Shown here: in pieces, positions 8,570-17,577 of the stretch | How positions within the stretch are numbered: position 1 is the first letter of the stretch | How the letters are laid out: every line of letters starts with the position of its first letter | Made by a program: the position numbers and the translations under genes | Origin: Salinibacterium sp. | Lineage (GTDB): Bacteria > Actinomycetota > Actinomycetes > Actinomycetales > Microbacteriaceae | NCBI GenBank assembly: GCA_015234465.1 | Contig: JADGNA010000016.1 | Span: 1-64,000 of the forward strand | DNA: 64,000 nucleotides | Reading direction: 5' to 3' | Notes under the pieces: generated by a model | Database searches by the model: none | What the model saw: only the letters and a program-made list of their open reading frames with translations | Told to the model about the DNA's origin: nothing

Positions 8570-11500
8570 GTGGAAGCAACAGAACAGCATCAGGGCGCGC
8601 TCGGGCAGGACCTGTCGACAGCTCCCTCTCTTCTGAGGGACACGACGAAGTGCCCTTCCTGTTTCGCTTCGCTCCGTTCCGCCACCTGTCACCGCTGCGG
8701 CCTTGACCTCTCCCACGAGCGTGCGGCAGAGCTCGCCGAACTCTCCGTCCGAGCCGCGGACCTACTCGATGAACGCGCATCCCTCATCGCAACGATGCGC
8801 GCGACGGCGAGGCGGTCCGTTGCACCGTCTCCCCTGACTGCGGCCTCCTCCCCCACGCACGCCCCGGCCCAGGCAACTGTCCCAACGGGATCTGCACAGC
8901 CGAATGCCCCGTTGCCGCAGGCGCCGTCGATTGTCCCCGACGGAGACCGCCAGCCTGACCGCGACCCCCGCACCGGAGAACCGGAGGCCCGTGGCCCACG
9001 CCGCTCAGGTGTGCAACTGGCCCTGTTGGTGACGGGCATCTCGCTCCTGTCGGTCTTCGCCATCTTCTTCATGGTGTACGCCTTCATCAACTATGGGCTG
9101 GCCTGGCGCTCGATCATCATTGCGAGCGTCACGGTGGCCGCCTTCGTGACCGCGGGCATCCTGCGACGCCGATCACTCAGCGCAAGCAGCGAAGCCGTCG
9201 CCGTCTTCGCCCTCGTGCTCACCTACCTGGATGCCTTCGCCATCCGGGCGAACGACCTCCTCGGTGTTGCCGCGGTCGACGGCGCTCGATACTGGGGTGT
9301 CTTGCTCCTCGCGAGCGGTCTTGCGTTCATCATCTGGAGTCGACTCTCGCGTCTCCGCGCAGCGAGCCTCGTCGGCTACCTCGCGATCCCCGTCGGCACC
9401 GCCGTGCTCGTGTCGAGCCTCGTCACCCCCCTTGAGACCGGCGCCGCCGTCTTCACGGTGGCGATCGCGACCGCGCTCTCCGGCACCGTGCAGCACACGG
9501 CCTGGCTCCCTGCGGCAAGCGGCCGTCGCCCAGCGCAGCCCGAACGACTTCTCGTCACACTCGTCAGCGCTCCCGCGCTGCTTGTCGCTGTTGCCAGTTC
9601 CTTCCTCGTTGCACCGCAGCTGACGGCGGGCGCGAGCCTCGCACTCGTGGGTAGCGGACTCGTGGCCATGCTGCACGCCTTCCTCCACCTGCGCTCCGCC
9701 AGCTCGTATGACCGGGTGGGCGCAGCCCTCTCCGGCGCTGTCGCGGGAGGAGCGCTCGCACTCGCGGGTGCGGCGTATGGCCTCCGCGTCTTCGAGACGA
9801 GCGATCTCCCCCTCCTCACCATCGCGGCTCCCACGCTCGCTGCGGCACTGCTCGTGACACTGCTCCTGCGGCTGCCGGACGCCACCTATCGCATTCCGCT
9901 CCGCCTGGCTGCCGGGGCGGCGGCGGTCGTGGCGCTCCTGGCGACAGCGCCGGCCGTGACCATCGCTCTCGCGAATACGACGGCATCCGTCGCCGAATCC
10001 CTCCTGGGCGCACGGGGCGATGCTTCCGAGCTTCGGGTCTGGTTCCTCTCTGAACTCGATGCCGTGGCGGGGACGCTCGCGCTCGTGCTCGCTGCCGTAG
10101 CGGCGGCAGCCATCCTGCGCTCCTTGGCCCGCGTGGCGTCCGTGCTGGGCGTGGCCGCGAGCGTCGCTGCCCTCCTGCTTCCTCCCCTGCTGCCCAGTCT
10201 CTGGCTCACGATCGCGGGCTGGATTGCGCTCGGGGCTGCAGGACTCGTGCTTCGACGACGGTGGGCGCATTTCGGCGCAAGCTTCACCACCGTCGCGATC
10301 GGGGGCCTCGGACTCGCGTGGCTCGCAGGGTGGGGTTCCGACTCGACGTGGCCGGTCACATCCGTCGTGGCGCTCACCGCGATCGTCCTGACGCTCCGCA
10401 CGGCGCACGCCGCGTTGACACGGGGGTCACTCGCCACGGCTGGGACGGGTGTCGTCGTGCTCGCGGCAGCCGCGACCGCCGAACAGTTCGCAGGCGGCAC
10501 GGGGACGGCAGCCGTGGGTGCCCTCGCCGGCGCGGCGATGCTGCTCCTCCTCACAGCCGCGTTCCGCTCGCCCTCCCGGTCCGTTGAGGCCCGGTGCGTG
10601 TTCTGGGCGGCACTGGCATCCGCCGTCGTCGCTTCCGCGGCCTTGGCAACGCGGTGGAGCCCCGACCTGCCGTTGCCGGTGCTCACAGTGACCTCTTCCG
10701 TGATCGTCGCCGCCGCCGCGTGCGCGTGGCTGGCGCTGAGGAAGGACTACCGCGCAGTCGCTGAGCAGTACGCGGCTGGCATCACGGTCGCGCCCGCCCT
10801 CGCCTTGGGACTGTCGGCGGCGGCCACCTCCTGGCTGCCATCAGGGCCGATGCCAAGCTTCGCGCCCGCCCTCGTCGCGGCGGTCGTGACCGCCGTGGCA
10901 CTCCTGCTCCACACCTCGCGACAGGACACCGGGGGGCGAGCGAACAGGCAAGCCCTCGAAGTTGGTGCCGCCCTCGCCTTCGTCCCCCCGTTCCTCGCCA
11001 CCCTCTCAGGGCGGATCGAAGACGGATGGCTCGTGCTGGCCCTTGTCGCGATCGCGATCGCCCTTGCAGCGACGAGTGAGGACGGGCTCGTGGCGTCCCA
11101 CTCGCGACGCCGCCATCTCGGCTGGGCGGCGCTCGGGTTCGCGACGGCCGCCCTGTGGTGGGCACTCGACGGCGGCAACGTCACGCATCCCGAACCCTAC
11201 GTCTTGCCGCCAGCGCTCGCCCTCGTCGTCGTCGCCCTGCTCATCCGGCGTCGCGAAGCGCGCTCGACCAATGCAGGGTCGGCCCGGGTATCGCCCTGGG
11301 TGCTGCTCTTCGCCCTCGCGCTCGCGATCATCCCGCTCGCGTTCAGCAGCGCGGCTCCCACCGCGGTCGAGACGCTTCGCGCCGTGCTGACGCTCACCGC
11401 CTCGGCAGCACTGCTCCTCGGCGCAAGCCTCCTGGTGTCGCGGCGAGGTGCCCTGGGCGCAACGGCTCGGCTTGCTGCGGCGGCCGGCACGGTGGGCCTC

Positions 11501-12340
11501 CTCGGCACAGTCATCGTGACGGTCATCCGCTCGGATACGGCGTTGACCGAAGACGCACTGCTGGAGCCGTGGCTGCTCCCCGGCGTCGCGACGCTCGCCG
11601 CGGCCGGCATTTCGCTTGCACGCGTACGAAGCGGCATGGCCAACAGTCCAGCCCGAGTCGCGAGCACGACGGGACACTGGGTATTCCGCGGAGCGATCGC
11701 GCTCGCCGTCGGCGCAGAAGTCGCAGCTGCGAATGAATCGGATGCCGGGCTCGCCCTGCTGCGCATCCTGATCCTCGTCCTCGCGCTCTGCGCCCTGCAC
11801 GTCATTGCGCTGCAATGGACCGCTCCCCCGCTCGGCGTCGTCACCGCGTGGACGAGCCTCGCGCTCGCGGCGCTCGTCGCGGTGCTCGGCAGCTGGACCG
11901 TCGACCACGTCGAACTGCTCAGCGCCCCGACTGCGCTCGCGCTCATCGCGGGCGGCGCCATCACCCTGCGCCGGGTGCCGGAATCGCGCAGTTGGCCGCA
12001 CCTCGGACCGGGAATCGCGCTCCTGCTGCTTCCCACCCTTCTCGCCACCTTCTTCGAACCTGAGGTGTGGCGACTCGTCGCGCTCGGTGCCGTCGCGGTG
12101 CTGACGATCGTCGCCGGAGTTGCGTTCCGCCTGCAGGCGCCCTTCGTGATCGGCACGGTCGTCGTCCTCGCGCACGCGCTGCGCACCTTCGCACCGCAGA
12201 TCCGGGCGGTCTACGAGGCTGCCGACTGGTACGTCTGGGCGGGAATCGGAGGCGCGATCCTCCTGGCCCTCGCGATTCGCTACGAGCAGCGAGTGCGCGA
12301 CGTCGCGCGCATCGCCACGCGGATCGGCTCCCTGCGCTGA
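8570..12340 (+). CDS. giant zinc-ribbon multi-spanning membrane protein (SCO7613 C-terminal-domain type)
   Basis: This 1256-aa protein has two parts. The N-terminus holds a treble-clef-like zinc ribbon, CPSC at 28-31 and CHRC at 40-43, then a short helical segment (about 47-75) and a Ser/Pro/Ala-rich linker to about 145. The remaining ~1100 residues are a near-continuous series of hydrophobic helices separated by short arginine-containing loops, probably more than 25 spans. This matches the architecture annotated in actinobacteria as SCO7613 C-terminal domain-containing membrane protein, of unknown function. The start is GTG at 8570, weakly supported by an upstream GCGGAAGG. Codon use is like its neighbours. 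Confidence 0.8.
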   Translation: MEATEQHQGALGQDLSTAPSLLRDTTKCPSCFASLRSATCHRCGLDLSHERAAELAELSVRAADLLDERASLIATMRATARRSVAPSPLTAASSPTHAPAQATVPTGSAQPNAPLPQAPSIVPDGDRQPDRDPRTGEPEARGPRRSGVQLALLVTGISLLSVFAIFFMVYAFINYGLAWRSIIIASVTVAAFVTAGILRRRSLSASSEAVAVFALVLTYLDAFAIRANDLLGVAAVDGARYWGVLLLASGLAFIIWSRLSRLRAASLVGYLAIPVGTAVLVSSLVTPLETGAAVFTVAIATALSGTVQHTAWLPAASGRRPAQPERLLVTLVSAPALLVAVASSFLVAPQLTAGASLALVGSGLVAMLHAFLHLRSASSYDRVGAALSGAVAGGALALAGAAYGLRVFETSDLPLLTIAAPTLAAALLVTLLLRLPDATYRIPLRLAAGAAAVVALLATAPAVTIALANTTASVAESLLGARGDASELRVWFLSELDAVAGTLALVLAAVAAAAILRSLARVASVLGVAASVAALLLPPLLPSLWLTIAGWIALGAAGLVLRRRWAHFGASFTTVAIGGLGLAWLAGWGSDSTWPVTSVVALTAIVLTLRTAHAALTRGSLATAGTGVVVLAAAATAEQFAGGTGTAAVGALAGAAMLLLLTAAFRSPSRSVEARCVFWAALASAVVASAALATRWSPDLPLPVLTVTSSVIVAAAACAWLALRKDYRAVAEQYAAGITVAPALALGLSAAATSWLPSGPMPSFAPALVAAVVTAVALLLHTSRQDTGGRANRQALEVGAALAFVPPFLATLSGRIEDGWLVLALVAIAIALAATSEDGLVASHSRRRHLGWAALGFATAALWWALDGGNVTHPEPYVLPPALALVVVALLIRRREARSTNAGSARVSPWVLLFALALAIIPLAFSSAAPTAVETLRAVLTLTASAALLLGASLLVSRRGALGATARLAAAAGTVGLLGTVIVTVIRSDTALTEDALLEPWLLPGVATLAAAGISLARVRSGMANSPARVASTTGHWVFRGAIALAVGAEVAAANESDAGLALLRILILVLALCALHVIALQWTAPPLGVVTAWTSLALAALVAVLGSWTVDHVELLSAPTALALIAGGAITLRRVPESRSWPHLGPGIALLLLPTLLATFFEPEVWRLVALGAVAVLTIVAGVAFRLQAPFVIGTVVVLAHALRTFAPQIRAVYEAADWYVWAGIGGAILLALAIRYEQRVRDVARIATRIGSLR

Positions 12341-12356
12341 GGAAGGCCGGCCGAGG

Positions 12357-13850
12357 CTAGAGGTCGAGGAAGGTCCAGCGACCGTCGAGCATGGTTGCCG
12401 CGACCTCCATCGTGCGAAGCGAGACCGCCTCCAGCTCGAGCGGGTTCTCATCCGTCACGACGAGGTCGGCCGCTTCGCCGCTGCGCACCGACGAGCGCAC
12501 GGAAGACGCGAGTGCCTCTCGCGTCGTTATCGCCTGTTCGGGATGCCACGGGAGCCGACCATCCCGCGAGCGGCTGACGGCGGCAGACATCGTGACCCAC
12601 GGGTCCAGGGGCGCAACCGGCGCATCCGAACCGAGCAGGAGCGTTGCGCCCACATCGAGGAGCGAACGCAGCATGAAGGCCCGCTCCGTGCGGCCATGCC
12701 AGTGCCGCTCCGCGATGTCCCGATCGTCCATCGCATGCTCGGGCTGCACGCTCGCCTCGATGCCCAGGCGCCCAAACCTCGCGATATCAGCCTCGGCAAG
12801 CAACTGCGCGTGCTCGACACGTCCCCCGCGCACGCCAAGCTGCTCGAAGACATCGAGCACGTGGGAATTGGCGTGGTCGCCGATCGCATGCACGGTCGCG
12901 AGAATGCCGGCATCCGCCGAACGGCGAAGCAGTGGCAGCAGTTCCTCCGGCGGCACCGTCAACAGTCCGTGCGGATGCTGGTCGGCGGGAACTCCGGGAT
13001 AGGGGTCGAAGCAGTAGGCCGTGCGGGTGCCGAGCGAGCCGTCGGTGAGGATCTTGTGCCGCCCGACCGTCAGCAGCTCGCCGACGCGCTGCCCCGTGCG
13101 GAGGCCCATGCCGATCGCGCGCTCGATGTCCTGCGTGTAGATCCCGAACTCCACGCGGAGCGCGTCCACGCCGGCAGCCTGTCGACGCAGCCAGGCATCC
13201 ATGCTCCAGCTCATCTCAAGGTCGACGACTCCGACGACCCCGCGGGCCGCGGCAGCGGCAGCGGCTTCCGAGACCCAGGCGTCGAGCACGGAGTCGGGAA
13301 CCTCATTGACGCGTCGTTCGATCTCGAAGGCCGGGTCCTCCCGCAGCAGGCCGGTCGGGTGCCCCGCGAGACCGTAGCGCTCGAGCGCGGGGGTGTTGAG
13401 CCAGACCGCGTGGAGGTCGAAGCTCACGAGCACGACGGGGATGTTCGCGCTCGCCGCATCCAGGTCGTCGAGATTCGGCGCATCCGGCCACACGCCGTCA
13501 CGGAAGCCATTGGCGACGAAGGTGAGCGGCTGCCCTGCGTGATCGAGGGCGGGTGGCGAAGTCCGGAGCGCCTCCGCGACGAGCCCGGCTGCCTCGCGCG
13601 CAGACATCGCGGATGAGACATCGAGGCGGTGCGTGGCGAGGGCCCACTGGTTCATGTGGATGTGGCTGTCCCACAGCCCGGGTGCGACCCAACGACCGTC
13701 GAGCTCCGTGACCTCTGCGTCGGCATCCGGTGTGTGCGCACCCGCGGGAGAGACCGCGGCAATGCGTCCATCGCTGATCGCGATGTCGACCGCGTCGCCA
13801 TGATCGGAGCCCACCACGCGCGCGTTCCGCAGCACGCTAGCGGTGTTCAT
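12357..13850 (-). CDS. amidohydrolase family protein (YtcJ-like)
   Basis: This 497-aa metal-dependent hydrolase of the amidohydrolase superfamily (amidohydrolase-3/YtcJ group) hydrolyses an amide or related bond in an unknown substrate. The N-terminal metal ligands are in GLWDSHIHMNQW. The middle has VGVVDLEMSW, then LATVHAIGDHANSHVLD with the second histidine set, VEHAQLL, and the C-terminal LLGSDAPVAPLDPW aspartate motif. ATG at 13850 overlaps the PaiB-like stop by 4 nt, which fixes the start; a longer in-frame extension is antisense-like noise. It forms a two-gene operon with the PaiB-like gene. Confidence 0.85.
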   Translation of the reverse strand: MNTASVLRNARVVGSDHGDAVDIAISDGRIAAVSPAGAHTPDADAEVTELDGRWVAPGLWDSHIHMNQWALATHRLDVSSAMSAREAAGLVAEALRTSPPALDHAGQPLTFVANGFRDGVWPDAPNLDDLDAASANIPVVLVSFDLHAVWLNTPALERYGLAGHPTGLLREDPAFEIERRVNEVPDSVLDAWVSEAAAAAAARGVVGVVDLEMSWSMDAWLRRQAAGVDALRVEFGIYTQDIERAIGMGLRTGQRVGELLTVGRHKILTDGSLGTRTAYCFDPYPGVPADQHPHGLLTVPPEELLPLLRRSADAGILATVHAIGDHANSHVLDVFEQLGVRGGRVEHAQLLAEADIARFGRLGIEASVQPEHAMDDRDIAERHWHGRTERAFMLRSLLDVGATLLLGSDAPVAPLDPWVTMSAAVSRSRDGRLPWHPEQAITTREALASSVRSSVRSGEAADLVVTDENPLELEAVSLRTMEVAATMLDGRWTFLDL

Positions 13851-14467
13851 TCGCTGCCCCCGTGCACTCGCCGCATCTCGTCCACGAGCTGCGGGTCGGC
13901 GTAGTCGCCGCCGCCTTCCAGGCCCTGCATGACCGACTCGACGACCTCGGCCGGCTTGTTCTGGCTCAGCTTCGCACGCGCCTCGAAGCGCTCGACCCTG
14001 AGGCGGAACCCGACCGTGCCCGACATGATGCTGCGGCCATACTCCTCGTTGTCTTCCAGCAGTTTCGGATGCGGCATCGCGTCTTCGAAGCGGTGCACGA
14101 GGTCGGTGAGCACCTGCCAGTTCTCCTCGTCGCTGAGGATCTCGGGCGTTCCATAGAGGTGTGCGGTCACGTGGTTCCAGGTCGGCACGGCCGGCCCGTC
14201 GCCATACCAGCCGGGTGAGACGTAGCCGTGCGGCCCCTGGATGATGACCATGACCTCGTGCTGGCCGAGCTCGAGCAAACGATCGTCGGGGCGGCCGACA
14301 TGGCTCACGATGCTGATCTCGTCGCGGCCCTCCTCGAGCACGACGGGATAGTGGGATGCGACAAGGCCCTTGGCCGTGTGGGAGACGATCGTCGCCCACG
14401 GATTGCGCCGGATCAGTCGCTTGACCTCATCGGGGTCGGTGACGATGAAGTGGGGTGTGTGCCGCAT
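13847..14467 (-). CDS. FMN-binding negative transcriptional regulator family (PaiB-like)
   Basis: This 206-aa flavin-binding split-barrel protein is of the PaiB family. The fold is that of pyridoxamine-oxidase-like FMN proteins; Bacillus PaiB represses protease and sporulation genes, but most homologues are uncharacterised. Family motifs are visible: NPWATIVSHT near the start, HYPVVL, the HVGRPDD region, and the diagnostic YVSPGWYGDGPAVPTWNHV at about 101-119, with GTVGFRLRVERFEAR and KLSQNKP at the C-terminus. It is first in a pair with the amidohydrolase, so the two may act on the same pathway. A role as regulator is by family name only. Confidence 0.87.
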   Translation of the reverse strand: MRHTPHFIVTDPDEVKRLIRRNPWATIVSHTAKGLVASHYPVVLEEGRDEISIVSHVGRPDDRLLELGQHEVMVIIQGPHGYVSPGWYGDGPAVPTWNHVTAHLYGTPEILSDEENWQVLTDLVHRFEDAMPHPKLLEDNEEYGRSIMSGTVGFRLRVERFEARAKLSQNKPAEVVESVMQGLEGGGDYADPQLVDEMRRVHGGSE

Positions 14468-14488
14468 GGGGAAATCATGGCAGACGCG

Positions 14489-15502
14489 TCACTTCTGGCA
14501 GCGCGGACACCAGTAGAGCTTGCGGCCAGCGGCCATCTCCATCGCGATGTTGGTGCCGCACACCCGGCACGGCTCCCCAGCACGGTGATAGACCCAGTGG
14601 CGGTCGTCGCGGCTCGCGAGCGCGGCGCGATAGGCCTCGCCCTCGAGGCCGTCCATCGTCATCATCTGGCCGGTCTCAACGCCAACCCCGAGCAGATACA
14701 CCCAGTCCCGCCAGAGCTCGCGTACTAGCTCCTCCGGCACCTGCTTGCCCGGCGTGTGCGGGTCGAGGCGGGCTCGGTACAGCAGCTCCGCCCGGTAGAC
14801 GTTGCCGATGCCGCTCACGACCTTCTGATCCATGAGCAGGAGGCCGATGGGTGTCGTCGTGCGGCGAACGGCGGCGACGAAACGCTCCTCACCCTCGTCG
14901 GGGTCGCCAACGAGGGGGTCGGGACCGAGCTTCGCCATCGACGCGGCGACCTCGTCCGGCGTCTGCACCTCGCACGCGGTCGGGCCCCGCAGGTCGGCGA
15001 CCGCGACGTCGGTGAGCAGACGCACCCGCACCTGTCCCACGGGTTCCGGGGGAAAGACCGCGATGTCGTCGCCGAGCTTCTCGTTCTCGGCCATACGGAG
15101 GCGCGTGCGACGTGGGGCACCGATGCTGCGCAGGCTCGCCTCGTTCTCACCGCGTGCGCCGGCGGCATCCGGAACCTCGCCCTCGAAGTCGTCGATGATC
15201 GTGCCGCGCATGTTGGTCTGGCCCATGCGGCCGTCGGCGGATGCCGTGGTCGCGTCAGCGGTGATGTCGCCGGCGAAGTCCCAGGCGCCATAGAGGCCGA
15301 GGTGCACGCGCATCCAGAGCCCGTGGTCGAACTCGAGGAACATCTGCTTGCCGACCGCGACCGCGTCGACCATGCGGTGACCATCGAGCTGGGCCGCCCC
15401 CGACGCGAAACGCCCCTGCGGGGACGACACGGCGACCGTGTGGCCGATGAAGTGCAGGGAGAACTGCCGCGCGATGCGGTGGACGGAATGACCCTCTGGC
15501 AT
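14489..15502 (-). CDS. nei: Fpg/Nei family DNA glycosylase (endonuclease VIII type)
   Basis: This is a base-excision-repair glycosylase/AP lyase that removes oxidised pyrimidines. The N-terminal MPEGHSVHRIA supplies the catalytic Pro2 and Glu3; the PEGH form marks the Nei rather than the Fpg (PEGP) branch. The helix-two-turn-helix region has QKVVSGIGNVYRAELLY. The C-terminal zinc finger is intact (CRVCGTN ... YWCPRCQK). At 337 aa it is longer than E. coli Nei (263 aa), as in actinobacterial Nei2 proteins; the extra part is an insert around residues 75-150. It lies 15 nt upstream of nothing but rpiB on the same strand, a likely operon. Confidence 0.9.
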   Translation of the reverse strand: MPEGHSVHRIARQFSLHFIGHTVAVSSPQGRFASGAAQLDGHRMVDAVAVGKQMFLEFDHGLWMRVHLGLYGAWDFAGDITADATTASADGRMGQTNMRGTIIDDFEGEVPDAAGARGENEASLRSIGAPRRTRLRMAENEKLGDDIAVFPPEPVGQVRVRLLTDVAVADLRGPTACEVQTPDEVAASMAKLGPDPLVGDPDEGEERFVAAVRRTTTPIGLLLMDQKVVSGIGNVYRAELLYRARLDPHTPGKQVPEELVRELWRDWVYLLGVGVETGQMMTMDGLEGEAYRAALASRDDRHWVYHRAGEPCRVCGTNIAMEMAAGRKLYWCPRCQK

Positions 15503-15517
15503 GGGAGGAGCCTGGCC

Positions 15518-16003
15518 TCAGACGATCTCGTGGCCCGCGATGAGGCCGGTCGTCTCGTACTCGCCGAGCTGCGCGATGCGACGGGCGTGCCGCTCCTCGC
15601 CGGGGAAGGGCGTCGCGATGAAGGTGTCGATGAACGAGACGGCATCCTCAACGGGGTGCTGCCGCGCACCGATCGAGATCACGTTGGCGTTGTTGTGCTC
15701 GCGGGCGAGCTCTGCCGTCGCCGTACTCCACACGAGGGCGGCACGGATGCCCGTGACCTTGTTGGCCGCGATCTGCTCGCCGTTGCCCGAACCGCCGAAG
15801 ACGACGCCGAGCGCCTCGACACCCGCCTCCTGGTCGCGGGCGACCGCCCGTGCCGCGTTGACGCAGAACGAAGGGTAGTCGTCGAGCGGGTCGTAGTCGC
15901 TCGGACCGTGGTCGATGACCTCATGCCCCTGCTCGGCGAGGTGCTGCTGCAGGTGGCGACTGAAGTCGAGGCCGGCGTGATCGGTGGCGATGTGGATGCG
16001 CAT
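15518..16003 (-). CDS. rpiB: ribose-5-phosphate isomerase B
   Basis: RpiB interconverts ribose 5-phosphate and ribulose 5-phosphate in the pentose phosphate pathway. The 161-aa sequence starts MRIHIATDHAG, with the substrate-binding D8-H9, and has the GGSGNGEQIAANKV motif in the centre. Here a serine takes the place of the catalytic cysteine of E. coli RpiB. That substitution is known for actinobacterial enzymes, which use a glutamate nearby (the E in GNGE). The late HNNANVISIGAR segment is conserved. It is upstream of, and close to, nei on the same strand. Confidence 0.94.
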   Translation of the reverse strand: MRIHIATDHAGLDFSRHLQQHLAEQGHEVIDHGPSDYDPLDDYPSFCVNAARAVARDQEAGVEALGVVFGGSGNGEQIAANKVTGIRAALVWSTATAELAREHNNANVISIGARQHPVEDAVSFIDTFIATPFPGEERHARRIAQLGEYETTGLIAGHEIV

Positions 16004-16038
16004 CCGTCCAGTTTAGGAGCGGTGCGCACCCCCATCGC

Positions 16039-16665
16039 TCAGTCGAACTGGGGGCCGCGAGTGCGGGATCGCTTGAGCTCGAAGAAGCCGTCGTAGGCGG
16101 CGACGGCGACGACGCCGTCCCACAGCTTCGCGGCTTCCTCGCCCTTGGGCGCGGGAGAGATGACGGGCCCGAAGAAGGCGGTGCCCTCGACCGCGATGAC
16201 GGGAGTGCCGACATCCTGGCCCACACGGTTGATGCCCTCGGCGTGGCTCACGCGGAGCTGCGGCTCATACTCCTCGGTGTCGGCGTGCGCGATGAGCTCG
16301 GCGGCGAGGCCCACTTCGGCCAGCGCCTCGCGCATGACGGTGTCGGCGTCGGTCGAGCCGCCCGGGTGGATGCGCGTTCCCAGCGCGTCATAGAGCGGCT
16401 TGACCGCCTGCTCGCCCTCCACCTCGGTGACGGCGGCGACGAGGCGGGCGTAGCGCAGTGCGCGAGGGAGGAACTCACGGTAGTGGTCTGACAGGTCGTC
16501 GCGGTCCTCGTTGAGCACGGCAAGGCTCATGATGTGCCAGTGCACATCGAGGTTGCGAAGCGCCGCGACCTCATCGATCCAGCGGCTCGTCATCCAGGCC
16601 CACGGGCAGGAGGGGTCGAACCAGAAGTCGACTCGGGTGGGCACGGCGGCGGTCATGTCAGTCAT
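16039..16665 (-). CDS. DsbA-family reductase, mycothiol-dependent nitroreductase type
   Basis: This 208-aa thioredoxin-fold protein resembles Mycobacterium Rv2466c-type mycothiol-dependent reductases. The active site is FWFDPSCPWAWMTSRWI, with Cys20; the second position of the CxxC is Ala23, giving a CPWA monothiol form. The helical insertion and the cis-Pro region (VGTPVIAV) follow. Cytoplasmic, no signal peptide. It could act as a thiol-disulfide oxidoreductase or as an electron donor to nitro compounds; the substrate is not predictable. ATG at 16665 or the in-frame ATG at 16656 are both possible. It is divergent from the gene at 16764. Confidence 0.82.
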   Translation of the reverse strand: MTDMTAAVPTRVDFWFDPSCPWAWMTSRWIDEVAALRNLDVHWHIMSLAVLNEDRDDLSDHYREFLPRALRYARLVAAVTEVEGEQAVKPLYDALGTRIHPGGSTDADTVMREALAEVGLAAELIAHADTEEYEPQLRVSHAEGINRVGQDVGTPVIAVEGTAFFGPVISPAPKGEEAAKLWDGVVAVAAYDGFFELKRSRTRGPQFD

Positions 16666-16763
16666 GCCTCAACGCTAGCCGTGCTTGCACGCTTGGCTCT
16701 GGTAATCGCCCAACAAGGGGCGCACACTGTAAGGACACATGCGTCTCAACGTGGAGGTGTCTG

Positions 16764-17486
16764 ATGGCTATTGGAGGACAGCGCGACCGGTTCTCGTGGG
16801 AGGTCCCGGGCGGCATGCCCGTGTTGTCGAGGGGACGCCACCGCCGCCCCCGGCAGGGCGCCTGCTTCATGGAGTTCGCCTCCTACCTCGCGGGCGAGAC
16901 GTGGAGTGACCATCCGCAGTGCACGCATCCATTCCTCGCGTTCCTTGCCCGAGGGGTCAACGACTTCACGAGCGACCAGGGACGCCAGCGTCTCGCGACC
17001 CACATCCCGAGCGTTGTCGGCCTGACAGGTGATTCACCGATCATCGAGCCCCTCGTCGCCCTCCGCGCGGCCGTCACCCCCATCGGGGTCGCCGCCGAGT
17101 CCGCCCAGCGCAGCCTCGCCGCCGGTGTGCTCGCGTGCGAGGCCGCCCTCGACGAACTCGCATGCCCGAAGCCGGACGCCGCAGTGGAACTCCTTGCGGA
17201 GGCACACTCCAGCGCGCCGCTCGCCATGGCCTGGGCAAAGGACTTCGCGGCGAGCATCCCACCGTCACGCCGCCCCGTCTCGTTCTCGCGCCGGGGTCGC
17301 GCCATCGTGAGCACGGCGGTGCTCGCCGCGGCCGATGCGCTCGTCGATGACCCTGACGCACTGCTCCACGCAATGCTCGTGGGCGCGATCGCGGACACGC
17401 GGGGGCTGCTGACCAAGGCCCCGCAGCCGACGGAGGCCACGCAGGCGGTCCCCGTGCGGGATGGCGTGACGACGAGCATCCGCTGA
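16764..17486 (+). CDS. conserved actinobacterial protein of unknown function
   Basis: I do not recognise a named family. This 240-aa soluble protein has a striking N-terminal block, GACFMEFASYLAGETWSDHP followed by CTHPFLAFLARGVND (about 32-67), that recurs in actinobacterial hypothetical proteins from memory. It is rich in Cys/His/Asp and could bind a metal or flavin, but that is a guess. The middle is an alanine-rich helical region ending in [27 protein letters not shown] at 16764 is supported by GGAGGTG 6 nt upstream. It lies between the DsbA-like gene (divergent) and pepN (same strand, 91 bp downstream). Confidence 0.75.
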   Translation: MAIGGQRDRFSWEVPGGMPVLSRGRHRRPRQGACFMEFASYLAGETWSDHPQCTHPFLAFLARGVNDFTSDQGRQRLATHIPSVVGLTGDSPIIEPLVALRAAVTPIGVAAESAQRSLAAGVLACEAALDELACPKPDAAVELLAEAHSSAPLAMAWAKDFAASIPPSRRPVSFSRRGRAIVSTAVLAAADALVDDPDALLHAMLVGAIADTRGLLTKAPQPTEATQAVPVRDGVTTSIR

Positions 17487-17577
17487 CCGTCTCGCGATTA
17501 GGCTTGCTGGCGACGGCTGCCGCACCGAACGTGCGCAGCGTCGCACGACAACCGACTCACAATGGAGGAGCATTCGC

